Positions 1 through 8,281 of a stretch of 23,496 nucleotides of DNA are shown in pieces. Positions within the stretch are counted from its first letter, which is position 1, and the number at the start of each line of letters is the position of its first letter. The notes beneath the pieces were generated by a model. The model had not been told where the DNA came from. It worked only from the letters and a program-made list of their open reading frames with translations, and did not search any database. The translations under genes were made by a program, and so were the position numbers. Origin of the DNA: CAYUNT01 sp964446285 (lineage in GTDB: Bacteria; Sumerlaeota; Sumerlaeia; SLMS01; CAYUNT01); assembly GCA_964446285.1 (NCBI GenBank), contig CAYUNT010000054.1, positions 1 through 23,496 of the forward strand, given 5' to 3'.

Positions 1-406
1 TGCTCCTTCAGAGCAAATTCAGGGAACAGAATTACGGGAAATTGGTATCAGGCGCCGTTTGGCCTCGGGATCGAGGGCGGGGCACGCAAGCAATCGCTGA
101 TAGGGCGTCTGGGGCGGAACGGCGGGCAACTGGGGCCGAAGGACCCTCGATCTGGACGAGATGGAAATCATGGTTGTGGCGCGCAAAACCGGCGATCCGT
201 CGGCGTAAAGCCAAATCGAATCCTTTCCGGTGCATCGCGAAAATGGGACCGATGCGACGGATGGAACCTATGGGACGTTTGCAGGCGAATGGGAAAGCGC
301 GCATTGCCGCGAAGAAGGAGAGCGGGCGTTACTCGCCGCGAATTGCAGAAATCACGGGCAAGATGCCCGTGCTCCTTATGTCGGCGTTTCCATGCAGGGA
401 ATTCCT
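1..406. other. Non-coding stretch before the first gene
   Basis: No convincing gene is seen on either strand. The open frames here overlap one another and have unnatural composition. The plus-strand frame of the downstream gene stays open back to about position 230, but its extra residues look like translated intergenic DNA. The only clear structure is the GC-rich hairpin at 353-371. Confidence 0.6.
353..371. repeat. Perfect 8-bp GC hairpin, REP-like
   Basis: The arms CACGGGCA (353-360) and TGCCCGTG (364-371) are perfectly complementary around a three-base AGA loop. The hairpin sits 35 bases before the start codon of the nucleotidyltransferase gene. Its form resembles compact GC hairpins dispersed between genes in many environmental bacterial genomes; that likeness is from memory. 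No T-run follows on either strand, so it is not a typical intrinsic terminator. Confidence 0.6.
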
Positions 407-1225
407 ATGAAGAAGACAGACTTATTGCTGCGGCGGCTCGATGAAATCGGCCATTCCCTGGCGCAGTCCGGGCATGGATTGGCGTTGATCGGACTCGGTT
501 CGTGCGGGCGCGAACTCGAACGGCTCGATGACTATTCGGACCTCGATTTTTTTGCCATCGTCGAGGACGGCCACAAGCAGCGATACATCGATAATCTGGA
601 TTGGCTGAGCCGCATCGAACCGCTCGCCTACGCCTTCCAAAACACGCCCGATGGCCACAAAATCCTTTTCCGCGACGGCGTTTTTTGCGAATTCGCGGTG
701 TTTGAGATTGCGGAATTGCGCCTCATCCCCTTCGCAGCCGGACGGATCGTGTGGAAGCGCCCCTTTGTGGAGGACTCGATCGCCATTCCCGCAGGCAGCG
801 CCCTCGCCGCTCCCGCCGCCCGAACCGAAGACTGGCTTCTTGGCGAGGCGCTGACCAACTTATACGTCGGATTGTGCCGTTATCGAAGGGGCGAAAAACT
901 TTCCGCGGCTCGATTCGTTCAGCAGTTCGCCGTGGATCGCCTGATCGAGTTGCATGAATTGAAAACGCCGGGCGATTCAACTGGCAAAGACCCTTTTTCC
1001 AGCGAGCGGCGGCTTGAGCGGCGGCATCCCGAATTGTCTTCGCTTTTGCCCCGGTTCGCGCAGGGATACCAGCGCACGCCCGAATCCGCCATCGCCATTC
1101 TCGATTATTTATCCGCCAATTTCGAAGTTAATGCGGCAATCGCTTCCGCGATTCGCGATTTATGCGCGCCAGCAAGCAGCGCCAGCCAGGCGGCCGGTCA
1201 ATGGAGAAACCAAAACTGTCCCTGA
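407..1225 (+). CDS. Nucleotidyltransferase-fold protein (Pol beta superfamily)
   Basis: This 272-residue protein has the Pol-beta nucleotidyltransferase signature near its N-terminus: G31-S32 followed by D45-x-D47 in the context YSDLDFF. These residues would bind Mg2+ and the nucleotide triphosphate. The segment around GVFCEFAVFEIAELR and the helical C-terminal half resemble stand-alone transferases of the lincosamide/aminoglycoside-type group. An actual substrate, such as an antibiotic, cannot be read from the sequence. The ATG at 407 is preferred because AGGGA lies six bases upstream. The frame is open further back, but that part holds the hairpin repeat and looks non-coding. The 3' end overlaps the tail of the convergent metallopeptidase gene by 28 bp. 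The fold assignment is fairly firm; the function is open. Confidence 0.85.
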   Translation: MKKTDLLLRRLDEIGHSLAQSGHGLALIGLGSCGRELERLDDYSDLDFFAIVEDGHKQRYIDNLDWLSRIEPLAYAFQNTPDGHKILFRDGVFCEFAVFEIAELRLIPFAAGRIVWKRPFVEDSIAIPAGSALAAPAARTEDWLLGEALTNLYVGLCRYRRGEKLSAARFVQQFAVDRLIELHELKTPGDSTGKDPFSSERRLERRHPELSSLLPRFAQGYQRTPESAIAILDYLSANFEVNAAIASAIRDLCAPASSASQAAGQWRNQNCP

Positions 1226-4200
1226 GGCCCCGGCGCCAGCGACACTTGGAAGAACGTGAGTATCCGTCTCATTACCTCGTCACGCGTGGCCACACCCTGA
1301 ATAGTCTCAAATCCAAATCCAAAAACGACCACATTGCCTGGGCGGGTTCCATAGGGGAACAAGCCTTCAAATTGGACGCCGGCCACCTTGCCGATGCTGT
1401 AATTCAGCGCTGCGATGCCGCCGCCTTCCGGGGAGACCACATCGGGCCAGTCCGCGAAATAAGAATCGCCCGTTCCATCATCGAATCCAAAACTCATACC
1501 CTGGAAGATGCTGTCTTGCACTCCGTCCACTGTGTAATCTTTTGAATCATCGGTTTTATACGACTCCTTGAGATAATTGCGGCAAAAGGAACGCCCATAG
1601 CCAAGGCTGTCAAGGTCCCAGGTAATTTCCGCGCCCGAGGCGAAAAGGCGTCCTCCGCCGTTGAGATAGGATGACACAAGCGGCTGTTCCTGATAGTCAA
1701 ATGGGTTGTAAACCGCCTGGCCCTGGTAGGTGCCTTCTTCGCCAAGAACCCACAGCACAGCTTTGTAGTTGGGCAGCCATACCGATTGGTCGATAACAGA
1801 CTCATTGGCGCAGGTGTCAAAGGGCGCGCCATAGACAAACACAGATTGTCCAAAACGGGCGGCCCAGGCATGAACGGCCGGGCGGTCTGCAAAGGGCTTG
1901 TCGAGGCCATCCACAATCAGCACTCGCTGCCTGCCGCGTTCGCCGATCATCACGCCGTAAGTGTCTGTGGTTCCTCCGAGCGTGCCGTTGATGGCCACGG
2001 ATTGCAGATAGAAGTAATAGGCGCGCCCGGCATCGAGTCCAGCCACATTCCACGTGGCGGTGTCTTGGGAAAGACGCGATTCATCGGCCACTATCGACCA
2101 ATTTTTCAGGTCCTGGCTCATCATCAGGCGAAATCCGGCCGTGGACGCTCCGCCCGTGACCCATCGCAGGCGCGCATTGGGCTGAGGATCGAAAAGCCCG
2201 GTCACGCTCAGCAGCGTGGGCGAAGGCGGGGCGTTGGGCTGCGCCGCCACTGTTTTAATGACGTAATTGTCCGGATCAACCTCGACTTTGACGGGGACTA
2301 GGGTTCCAACGGGAATCGTAAAGGATTGTGTGTCGCGATCGTTCCAGACGGTATATATGACCTTGCCCTCGAACTGATCCGAAATATGGATGTCGATTGG
2401 CATGATAAAAGGATCGGCATCCTGGGTCTGCCAAAGTGTTAGTTGAACAAAGTTGCCCTGCGCATTTGTGCCCGGCTGCCAGTCATATACGTAATTCGGC
2501 CGGCCGGAGCGATATACCCATTCCTGAAAGAAATAATCCAGGCTGGCGCCGTATAGCGCCTCGAATTCGGACTGGAGGTCCGCCGTAACAGCCGTGCCAC
2601 CTTCGTGATGGCCCAGGAAATTCCGGCTGGCCTGGATGAAAATTTCATCACCCACAATGTGGCGGAGCATGTGCAGAACAAAAGCGCCTTTTTGATAGAC
2701 CAGAGAGTATTGGAAGGCATCCGCGTCCTGATAAACGAGGGCGGCGTCACTCAACGCATTATACCAGCCATTGGCATAATTCGCATAAGCTTGGCTGCCT
2801 TCTTTATATTCCTGAAACAACGCCTCGCAATAGGTTGCGTATCCCTCCTGGATCCAGACGTGATTGAAGTTGCGGCACGTAACGAAATCCCCGAACCATT
2901 GATGGGCCAGTTCATGGATATTGATCCAGCTCAGACCGCCCGGGCTTAGGCGTCCGCCGCCCAGGCTTGTGCAGGTCTGATGCTCCATGCCCGAGGCATT
3001 AAATGAGGCCGTGACATATTTTTCATCCAGGAAAGGATACTCCCGGAAGGTTCTGGCGAAAAATCGCATGGCTTCGAGCGTTCCGCTTACTGCGTCCCCC
3101 TCCGCCGCCTGGTTTTCCGGGTAGATGTAATGACCTACTGGCATCTTTTTTCTTTCATCAAGCGATGTGTAAGTGCCAGGCACATACAAATAGTTGGCAA
3201 GGGCGACCGAAACGCCGTATGTTGAAATCGGATACGACTCGCGCCAGTTCCAGCGCAGAACCTCGCACTTGCCTGGACAGCAAACTTGCACCACTCTCAG
3301 CAAATTTCCATTGGATACCGTTGTTACACCATATTCGATGCCATCAACTACATAATAACAGGGGCATTCAATTTGCATGTCCACGAGCGCTTTGTCATCG
3401 GGCGTGTCCTTGCAGGGCCACCAGGTGCGTGCTCCATAGGGCTGGCTGAATGAGTAGATTACCGGGTGACTCGTGGCATGATATCCCTGGACGTAGGCAA
3501 CTCCAAATGGCCCGGAAACGGTGGCTTTGGGAATGCCTCCATACGTCACGTGTATATTAAACATGTCTCCTTGGTGCATGGCCTCCGGAAACGTGGCGAT
3601 GACCCATCGATTGGTATAGTCTTTGACAAATGGAATAGCCTGCGGGGGATTGCCGCCATCGTCCACCGCGCTAACCTGGAATGCTCCGTCGTTGTAGTTG
3701 AAGTCCAGAGCCACCTCGCTCAAGGCATAGGCTGTCACCTGTGCCGTCATGGTCATTTCACCTTGAATCGCTGTGCTCGTCATGCTGGCAACAATGTGTT
3801 TTATATCATAATGAATCACGTCATAGCCGTCCTGGCTTGGGTGCTTGGAAGGCTGGACCATGCGTTCACGTGGACCGTCGGCGAACGTTTGCGCGAAATG
3901 AATCTCCTCGGTGACGCTTCGCAGCGTGAAAATCTCGAAGCCGTTCCCGAGCCAGGGCAATTCCGTCGCGGAAATGATTTCCAGCGTGTTCACCCCTTCC
4001 ACCAGGACATTCCGAGGCAGAAGATAGACCCAGCCGTCCTGGCGAGGAACAGCCTGGAAATCCACATACATGTCGTTGATCCGAAGGCGCGGCGGCGGCG
4101 AATCCCACGCGTCCGAACAGAACAAATGAATCGCGTGGCTGTCATCGCGCCGCAGCGATTTGGATTCCACTTTAAACTGGATATTCAGCGTTCCCGAACT

Positions 4201-4407
4201 TTCCGATACCAAGGCCCCCGAAACAGGGCATGGCGCCGCTGTTCCCTTGGCGCTGCCCGGCCCATCTGCGACTTGCGGCTGATCCAGCGAGCAGCGAACC
4301 ACCCATCGCCGCCCTTCTGGAGTAATTGGGTTGCCCACGGCGAACTCCCCAAGAAGGATTAGGGCAATCAGGCATATCCCGATTCGAACAAAATGGCCTC
4401 GCGTCAT
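1198..4407 (-). CDS. Secreted M1-family zinc metallopeptidase with C-terminal FN3-like and amidotransferase-like domains
   Basis: This is a 1069-residue exported protein. An N-terminal hydrophobic signal segment (about residues 5-25) is followed by an M1-type beta domain. The gluzincin site is HELAH (498-502), with the third zinc ligand E521 at the expected x18 spacing. A likely transition-state tyrosine is Y571 in YQKGA. The exopeptidase motif reads SGMEH (472-476) where M1 enzymes usually have GxMEN. After about residue 725 come an FN3-like beta domain and, from about 823, a segment beginning VLIVDGLD that resembles glutamine-amidotransferase-like domains of other secreted proteins. The ATG at 4407 is chosen because GGGTGG lies seven bases upstream; a GTG at 4413 would sit almost on that site. 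The acyltransferase gene ends 95 bases upstream on the same strand, so co-transcription is possible. It probably trims peptides outside the cytoplasm. Confidence 0.9.
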   Translation of the reverse strand: MTRGHFVRIGICLIALILLGEFAVGNPITPEGRRWVVRCSLDQPQVADGPGSAKGTAAPCPVSGALVSESSGTLNIQFKVESKSLRRDDSHAIHLFCSDAWDSPPPRLRINDMYVDFQAVPRQDGWVYLLPRNVLVEGVNTLEIISATELPWLGNGFEIFTLRSVTEEIHFAQTFADGPRERMVQPSKHPSQDGYDVIHYDIKHIVASMTSTAIQGEMTMTAQVTAYALSEVALDFNYNDGAFQVSAVDDGGNPPQAIPFVKDYTNRWVIATFPEAMHQGDMFNIHVTYGGIPKATVSGPFGVAYVQGYHATSHPVIYSFSQPYGARTWWPCKDTPDDKALVDMQIECPCYYVVDGIEYGVTTVSNGNLLRVVQVCCPGKCEVLRWNWRESYPISTYGVSVALANYLYVPGTYTSLDERKKMPVGHYIYPENQAAEGDAVSGTLEAMRFFARTFREYPFLDEKYVTASFNASGMEHQTCTSLGGGRLSPGGLSWINIHELAHQWFGDFVTCRNFNHVWIQEGYATYCEALFQEYKEGSQAYANYANGWYNALSDAALVYQDADAFQYSLVYQKGAFVLHMLRHIVGDEIFIQASRNFLGHHEGGTAVTADLQSEFEALYGASLDYFFQEWVYRSGRPNYVYDWQPGTNAQGNFVQLTLWQTQDADPFIMPIDIHISDQFEGKVIYTVWNDRDTQSFTIPVGTLVPVKVEVDPDNYVIKTVAAQPNAPPSPTLLSVTGLFDPQPNARLRWVTGGASTAGFRLMMSQDLKNWSIVADESRLSQDTATWNVAGLDAGRAYYFYLQSVAINGTLGGTTDTYGVMIGERGRQRVLIVDGLDKPFADRPAVHAWAARFGQSVFVYGAPFDTCANESVIDQSVWLPNYKAVLWVLGEEGTYQGQAVYNPFDYQEQPLVSSYLNGGGRLFASGAEITWDLDSLGYGRSFCRNYLKESYKTDDSKDYTVDGVQDSIFQGMSFGFDDGTGDSYFADWPDVVSPEGGGIAALNYSIGKVAGVQFEGLFPYGTRPGNVVVFGFGFETIQGVATRDEVMRRILTFFQVSLAPGPQGQFWFLH

Positions 4408-4502
4408 GGTCACGCCACCCTTTTTCGGTCGTGCCGCTCTTTCAAATAGGCCTCTGCGGCTTGGTCCCCCCGCGACTGCCGAAACATGCCGGCGGCAATC
4501 GC

Positions 4503-5720
4503 CTAAACCTTGATGAAGATTTTCTTGCGATAAAGAATTGTCATCAACCCCAGCCAGATGAGCACGTAAGCGGTTCCGTAAGCGGCTGAACTCACATAAG
4601 GCCCCTCGAGAGGCTCAATCCAGCTTCTAAACCCATGAGTATAAACCCAGGTTTTCAAAAAGACAACTTTATCGCCCGATTTCCAATGAATCCAGATGGT
4701 TGTGTATGCCATGGCGCTTGCGCCCACATACGCCGCAATGGCGTTCGTGCCATAGACCACGAAGGGCTTCGACCATGCCTTGTAGCCTTTGACGTCGATG
4801 ATCCAGTAGCAAACCCCAAGCGTGAGCATGGCCCAGCCGCTCGTGTGCAGCACGTAGGAAGAGGTCCAGAGGTTTTTATTGTAAGGGAAATCATAGCGCC
4901 AAAGTGCCCCGAGCACCAGGAGGAAAAAACCCGCTGTGGCAAGCCCCGCCACCTTTTCATTGCCATCGGTGTCGCGCCGCCGCAGCCAGTGGCCGGCCAG
5001 AACGCCACTCAGCGTCGTGGAGATAGCGGGCAAGGTGCTCAGAAGCCCTTCCGGATCGTGGCCCATGCCGGTTTTTTCATCAAAATGATAGCACCGCTGC
5101 CCGAAAACGAAGTTGTCGAGCCAGGAAGCGAGATTGCCATTCATATCGAGCACGCCCGCCCCGTAGCCGGGCACGGGAACAAATTTCATTAGCGCGTAAT
5201 AGAGCAAAAGAAGCCCGACTGCCCAGGCAGCTTGTTCGCGCCAGCTGGATCCGAGCATAATGAACGCGGTGAAGAAATAGCAGAGGGCGATTCGCTGCAA
5301 AACTCCAGCAAAACGATAATGCTCAACCCACGGCGCCGCTTTGAAGATAATCAGCTGCAATCCCAAGCCCAGCGCCAGCAGAAGGATTGTCCGCCGGTAA
5401 ATCTGCGGGACAAGTTCCTCGAATGCGCCGTCCTGGCCCATGCGCCGCGCAAAACTGAAGGTCATCGAAACCCCAACAATGAATAGAAAGAAGGGAAAGA
5501 TCAGGTCCGTGGCCGTGCAGCCATGCCATTCCGCGTGGTTAAGCGGCGCGAATACATGGCCCCAATCCCCGGCGTTATTGACGAGGATCATGGCGGCGAT
5601 CGTCATTCCGCGAAAGGCGTCAAGCGAGAGCAGACGCCCGGGCTTGGCGGGCACCGCGCCGGAAGCCGCGGGAACGGATGCAGCCGCGGAAGAAGTGGGG
5701 GAGGGAGTGGGTTTTGACAT
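4503..5720 (-). CDS. Polytopic membrane acyltransferase, HGSNAT/DUF5009-like
   Basis: The protein has 405 residues and about ten hydrophobic segments. After a Ser/Pro/Ala-rich N-terminus of about 28 residues comes the family signature: LSLDAFRGMTIAAMILVN (31-48), then H62-A-E-W-H-G-C-T-A-T-D-L-I-F-P and a long membrane helix. This matches bacterial relatives of heparan-alpha-glucosaminide N-acetyltransferase, which transfer acetyl groups across the membrane to amino sugars. H62 is the probable equivalent of a catalytic histidine, by inference. The bacterial substrate is unknown. The open frame extends upstream to 5852, but residues before the ATG at 5720 do not look like protein. An AAGGAGG lies upstream at a longer than usual spacing of about 15 bases. 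The metallopeptidase gene follows on the same strand. Confidence 0.88.
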   Translation of the reverse strand: MSKPTPSPTSSAAASVPAASGAVPAKPGRLLSLDAFRGMTIAAMILVNNAGDWGHVFAPLNHAEWHGCTATDLIFPFFLFIVGVSMTFSFARRMGQDGAFEELVPQIYRRTILLLALGLGLQLIIFKAAPWVEHYRFAGVLQRIALCYFFTAFIMLGSSWREQAAWAVGLLLLYYALMKFVPVPGYGAGVLDMNGNLASWLDNFVFGQRCYHFDEKTGMGHDPEGLLSTLPAISTTLSGVLAGHWLRRRDTDGNEKVAGLATAGFFLLVLGALWRYDFPYNKNLWTSSYVLHTSGWAMLTLGVCYWIIDVKGYKAWSKPFVVYGTNAIAAYVGASAMAYTTIWIHWKSGDKVVFLKTWVYTHGFRSWIEPLEGPYVSSAAYGTAYVLIWLGLMTILYRKKIFIKV

Positions 5721-6189
5721 TGTGCTTGAATTGCGCCTCCTTACGAAATCGGCCGCCGGGAAGAATTGATAATTTCGCCAGCCAGGACTGACTTTTTTCG
5801 CGCGGTTCCGCGCCAGGAGCGGAGAACAAACACTATTGTGGAGGATTGGCAAAATACAGCCGGGGCGCTTGTGCTTTGCCTTGCGCTATAACAAGACGCT
5901 GCCATTTTCGCGACCCGCAGGCGGACAATACGAAACATGCCTTTTGAGGTCCAGACGAATCCTTCGGACGCAGGACTCAGGCGATCCGCTTCGCATTTTT
6001 GCAGGGTGCGGGTTTCCGGATGGGGCAAAAATCTTCAGATTTCCCTTGAATCGGGTTCCCTGATAAAGTCGAAATTCCCAACCCATCGGGGGCCAGTTTC
6101 CTCCTGTGGGTTGTGTGTGGCATAATGGCGAATACTCCATTATGTCCTGATCGCGGGGATTCCCGCCTATCTCGCCAGAGGTGATACTC
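5721..6189. other. Divergent intergenic region
   Basis: This 469-bp stretch separates the leftward acyltransferase gene from the rightward PEP carboxykinase gene, so it should hold promoters for both. Open frames here are short and lack recognisable content. The clearest element is the inverted repeat at 6121-6144. No unambiguous -35/-10 pair was found. Confidence 0.6.
6121..6144. promoter_or_regulatory. Perfect inverted repeat, operator-like, upstream of pckG
   Basis: CATAATGG (6121-6128) and CCATTATG (6137-6144) are exact reverse complements separated by eight bases. The left arm contains CATAAT, one base from a -10 consensus. The element lies 45 bases before the PEP carboxykinase start codon. 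The geometry suits a dimeric helix-turn-helix regulator overlapping a promoter. Both the operator role and the promoter are inference. Confidence 0.45.
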
Positions 6190-8001
6190 ATGGATGCCGC
6201 CGCCTGCAAAAGCAAAGCCCTGAAACTCTGGGTGGAGGAAGCCACTCGCCTGTGCAAACCTGCGCGGGTTCATTGGTGCGACGGTTCAGATGCCGAATAC
6301 GAAATGCTGTGCAAAGAATTGGTCCGGCAAGGCACATTCACGCAGCTGAATGACAAACTGCGCCCGAACTGCTTTCTGGCTCGCTCTCACGCCAGCGACG
6401 TAGCCCGCGTGGAGGACCGCACATACATTTGTGCTCCGACGAAAGAAGAAGCGGGTCCGACGAACAACTGGACCGAACCTGGCGAGATGCTGACGCGTCT
6501 GAAAGGCTTTTTCAACGGCTCGATGGAAGGCCGCACGCTCTATGTGATCCCCTTCTGTATGGGGCCGCTCGATTCGCCCATCGCGAAAATCGGCGTCGAA
6601 ATCACTGATTCCGCTTACGTCGTCGTGAACATGCGGATCATGACGCGCATGGGCAAGGCCGTGCTCGACCGCATCACGGACAACAACTTCATCCCATGCA
6701 TGCATTCGGTGGGAGCGCCGCTCAAGCCGGGCCAGCCGGACGCCACTTGGCCCTGCGAACCCGATCCCGCCAAGAAATACATCGTCCACTTCCCCGACCC
6801 ACCGGCGATCTGGTCTTACGGCTCCGGATACGGCGGCAACGCGCTTCTCGGCAAAAAATGCCTGGCTCTGCGCATCGCTTCTGTGGTGGCGCGGCGCGAG
6901 GGATGGCTGGCCGAACACATGCTCGTGCTGAGCCTCACCTCGCCCGAGGGCAAAAAATACTATATTACAGCGGCGTTTCCGAGCGCCTGCGGCAAGACGA
7001 ATCTGGCCATGATGCTGCCGACGCTGCCGGGCTGGAAGGTGCGATGCCTGGGCGACGACATCGCCTGGCTGCGAATCGGGCCGGATGGACGCCTCTTCGC
7101 CATGAACCCGGAAATCGGATTCTTTGGCGTTGCGCCGGGCACCTCAGCGCAAACGAACCCGAATGCGATGGCGTCAATCCAGAAGAACTCGATCTTCACG
7201 AACGTGGCGCTCACGCCCGAAGGCGATGTGTGGTGGGAAGGCATGGGCGTGGATGCGCCCGCAAAGGCCATTTCCTGGGAGAATCAGGAATGGACGCCCG
7301 GATGCGGACGCGTGGCGGCGCATCCCAACTCGCGCTTCACGGCTCCGGCCAAGCAGTGCCCGGTCATTGATCCGGATTGGGAAAACCCGGCGGGCGTGCC
7401 GATTTCCGCGATTCTGTTCGGCGGACGGCGTCCCTCGACAATTCCGCTCGTGAACGAAGCCTTCAGCTGGGAACACGGCGTTTTCATGGGATCCTCGTGC
7501 GGGTCCGAAACGACGTCCGCGGCGCTCGGCAAGGCCGGCGTCCTGCGGCGCGATCCGTTCGCCATGCTGCCCTTCTGCGGATACAATATGGCCGACTATT
7601 TCGCGCACTGGCTGTCGATGCCCGAGCGCACGGACCGCGCCAAACTGCCGAAAATCTACTTCGTGAACTGGTTCCGCAAAGATGCGGCGGGCCGGTGGTT
7701 GTGGCCGGGCTACGGCGAAAACAGCCGAGTTCTCAAATGGGTATGCGAACGCGTGGAGGGTACCGCCCGTGCGCAAACGACGCCGATCGGAAATCTCCCG
7801 GCTGAAGACGCGCTCGACCTGAGCGGACTCGACATCAGCCGAGAGGATGTGAAGGCGCTGCTTGCGGTGGACGCGGAAGGTTGGAAGGCCGAGGCTGCGA
7901 ATATCGGCGAGTATTACGCGAAATTCGGCGACCGCCTGCCCAAGGCGCTTTGGCGCGAGCTCGAACAGCTGCGCAGCCGCCTTGAAACCGGGAAAGCCTG
8001 A
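6190..8001 (+). CDS. pckG: Phosphoenolpyruvate carboxykinase (GTP)
   Basis: This cytoplasmic enzyme converts oxaloacetate and GTP to phosphoenolpyruvate, CO2 and GDP, the entry step of gluconeogenesis; it can also run in the carboxylating direction. The 603-residue length fits the GTP family. Diagnostic motifs are PTNNW in the N-terminal part, the P-loop with the hyper-reactive cysteine FPSACGKTN (S265-N271, C267), the metal-binding GDDIAW (288-293), GGRRPSTIPLV, and NWFRKDAAGRWLWPGYGENS near the C-terminus. All expected catalytic blocks appear intact. The ATG at 6190 is preferred over the in-frame GTG at 6181 because AGAGG (6177-6181) lies eight bases before the ATG. It is followed by a 280-bp gap and then asd. 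The inverted repeat at 6121-6144 may be its operator. Confidence 0.97.
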   Translation: MDAAACKSKALKLWVEEATRLCKPARVHWCDGSDAEYEMLCKELVRQGTFTQLNDKLRPNCFLARSHASDVARVEDRTYICAPTKEEAGPTNNWTEPGEMLTRLKGFFNGSMEGRTLYVIPFCMGPLDSPIAKIGVEITDSAYVVVNMRIMTRMGKAVLDRITDNNFIPCMHSVGAPLKPGQPDATWPCEPDPAKKYIVHFPDPPAIWSYGSGYGGNALLGKKCLALRIASVVARREGWLAEHMLVLSLTSPEGKKYYITAAFPSACGKTNLAMMLPTLPGWKVRCLGDDIAWLRIGPDGRLFAMNPEIGFFGVAPGTSAQTNPNAMASIQKNSIFTNVALTPEGDVWWEGMGVDAPAKAISWENQEWTPGCGRVAAHPNSRFTAPAKQCPVIDPDWENPAGVPISAILFGGRRPSTIPLVNEAFSWEHGVFMGSSCGSETTSAALGKAGVLRRDPFAMLPFCGYNMADYFAHWLSMPERTDRAKLPKIYFVNWFRKDAAGRWLWPGYGENSRVLKWVCERVEGTARAQTTPIGNLPAEDALDLSGLDISREDVKALLAVDAEGWKAEAANIGEYYAKFGDRLPKALWRELEQLRSRLETGKA

Positions 8002-8281
8002 CGCTTCTTGGTTTCTGCCGCAAAATCGCATCATATTGCCCTTGCAAAGTTGAATCGCTGGCAAGGAGAATAGAGTTTCTAGCGCGGGGATGAATGCGCC
8101 GTACAAGGCGCGCAATCTCCGCGAAAGGTGAAGCAGGAATTCCGCGGCAAGCGACGCGGGGCAAGGAAAAGCAGCCGCAGTTTCCTCAGAGAAAAGCGCC
8201 CCAAAGAACTTCCATCCCCAGGCTTTTGCCGGGCGAAGTGGCGCGCAAAAACGAACGTCAATCTGCAAGGAGCGCACGTAT
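8002..8281. other. Intergenic leader before asd
   Basis: This 280-bp gap holds no recognisable gene. Small open frames on both strands are compositional. I looked for a terminator after pckG and for a lysine-type riboswitch before asd and could not identify either by eye. AAGGAG at 8267-8272 is the asd ribosome-binding site. Confidence 0.5.

Noticed and set aside
8002..8281. Possible lysine-type riboswitch before asd
   Set aside because: The leader is long enough for one, but no conserved riboswitch core or paired terminator/antiterminator could be recognised by eye. A covariance-model search would decide.
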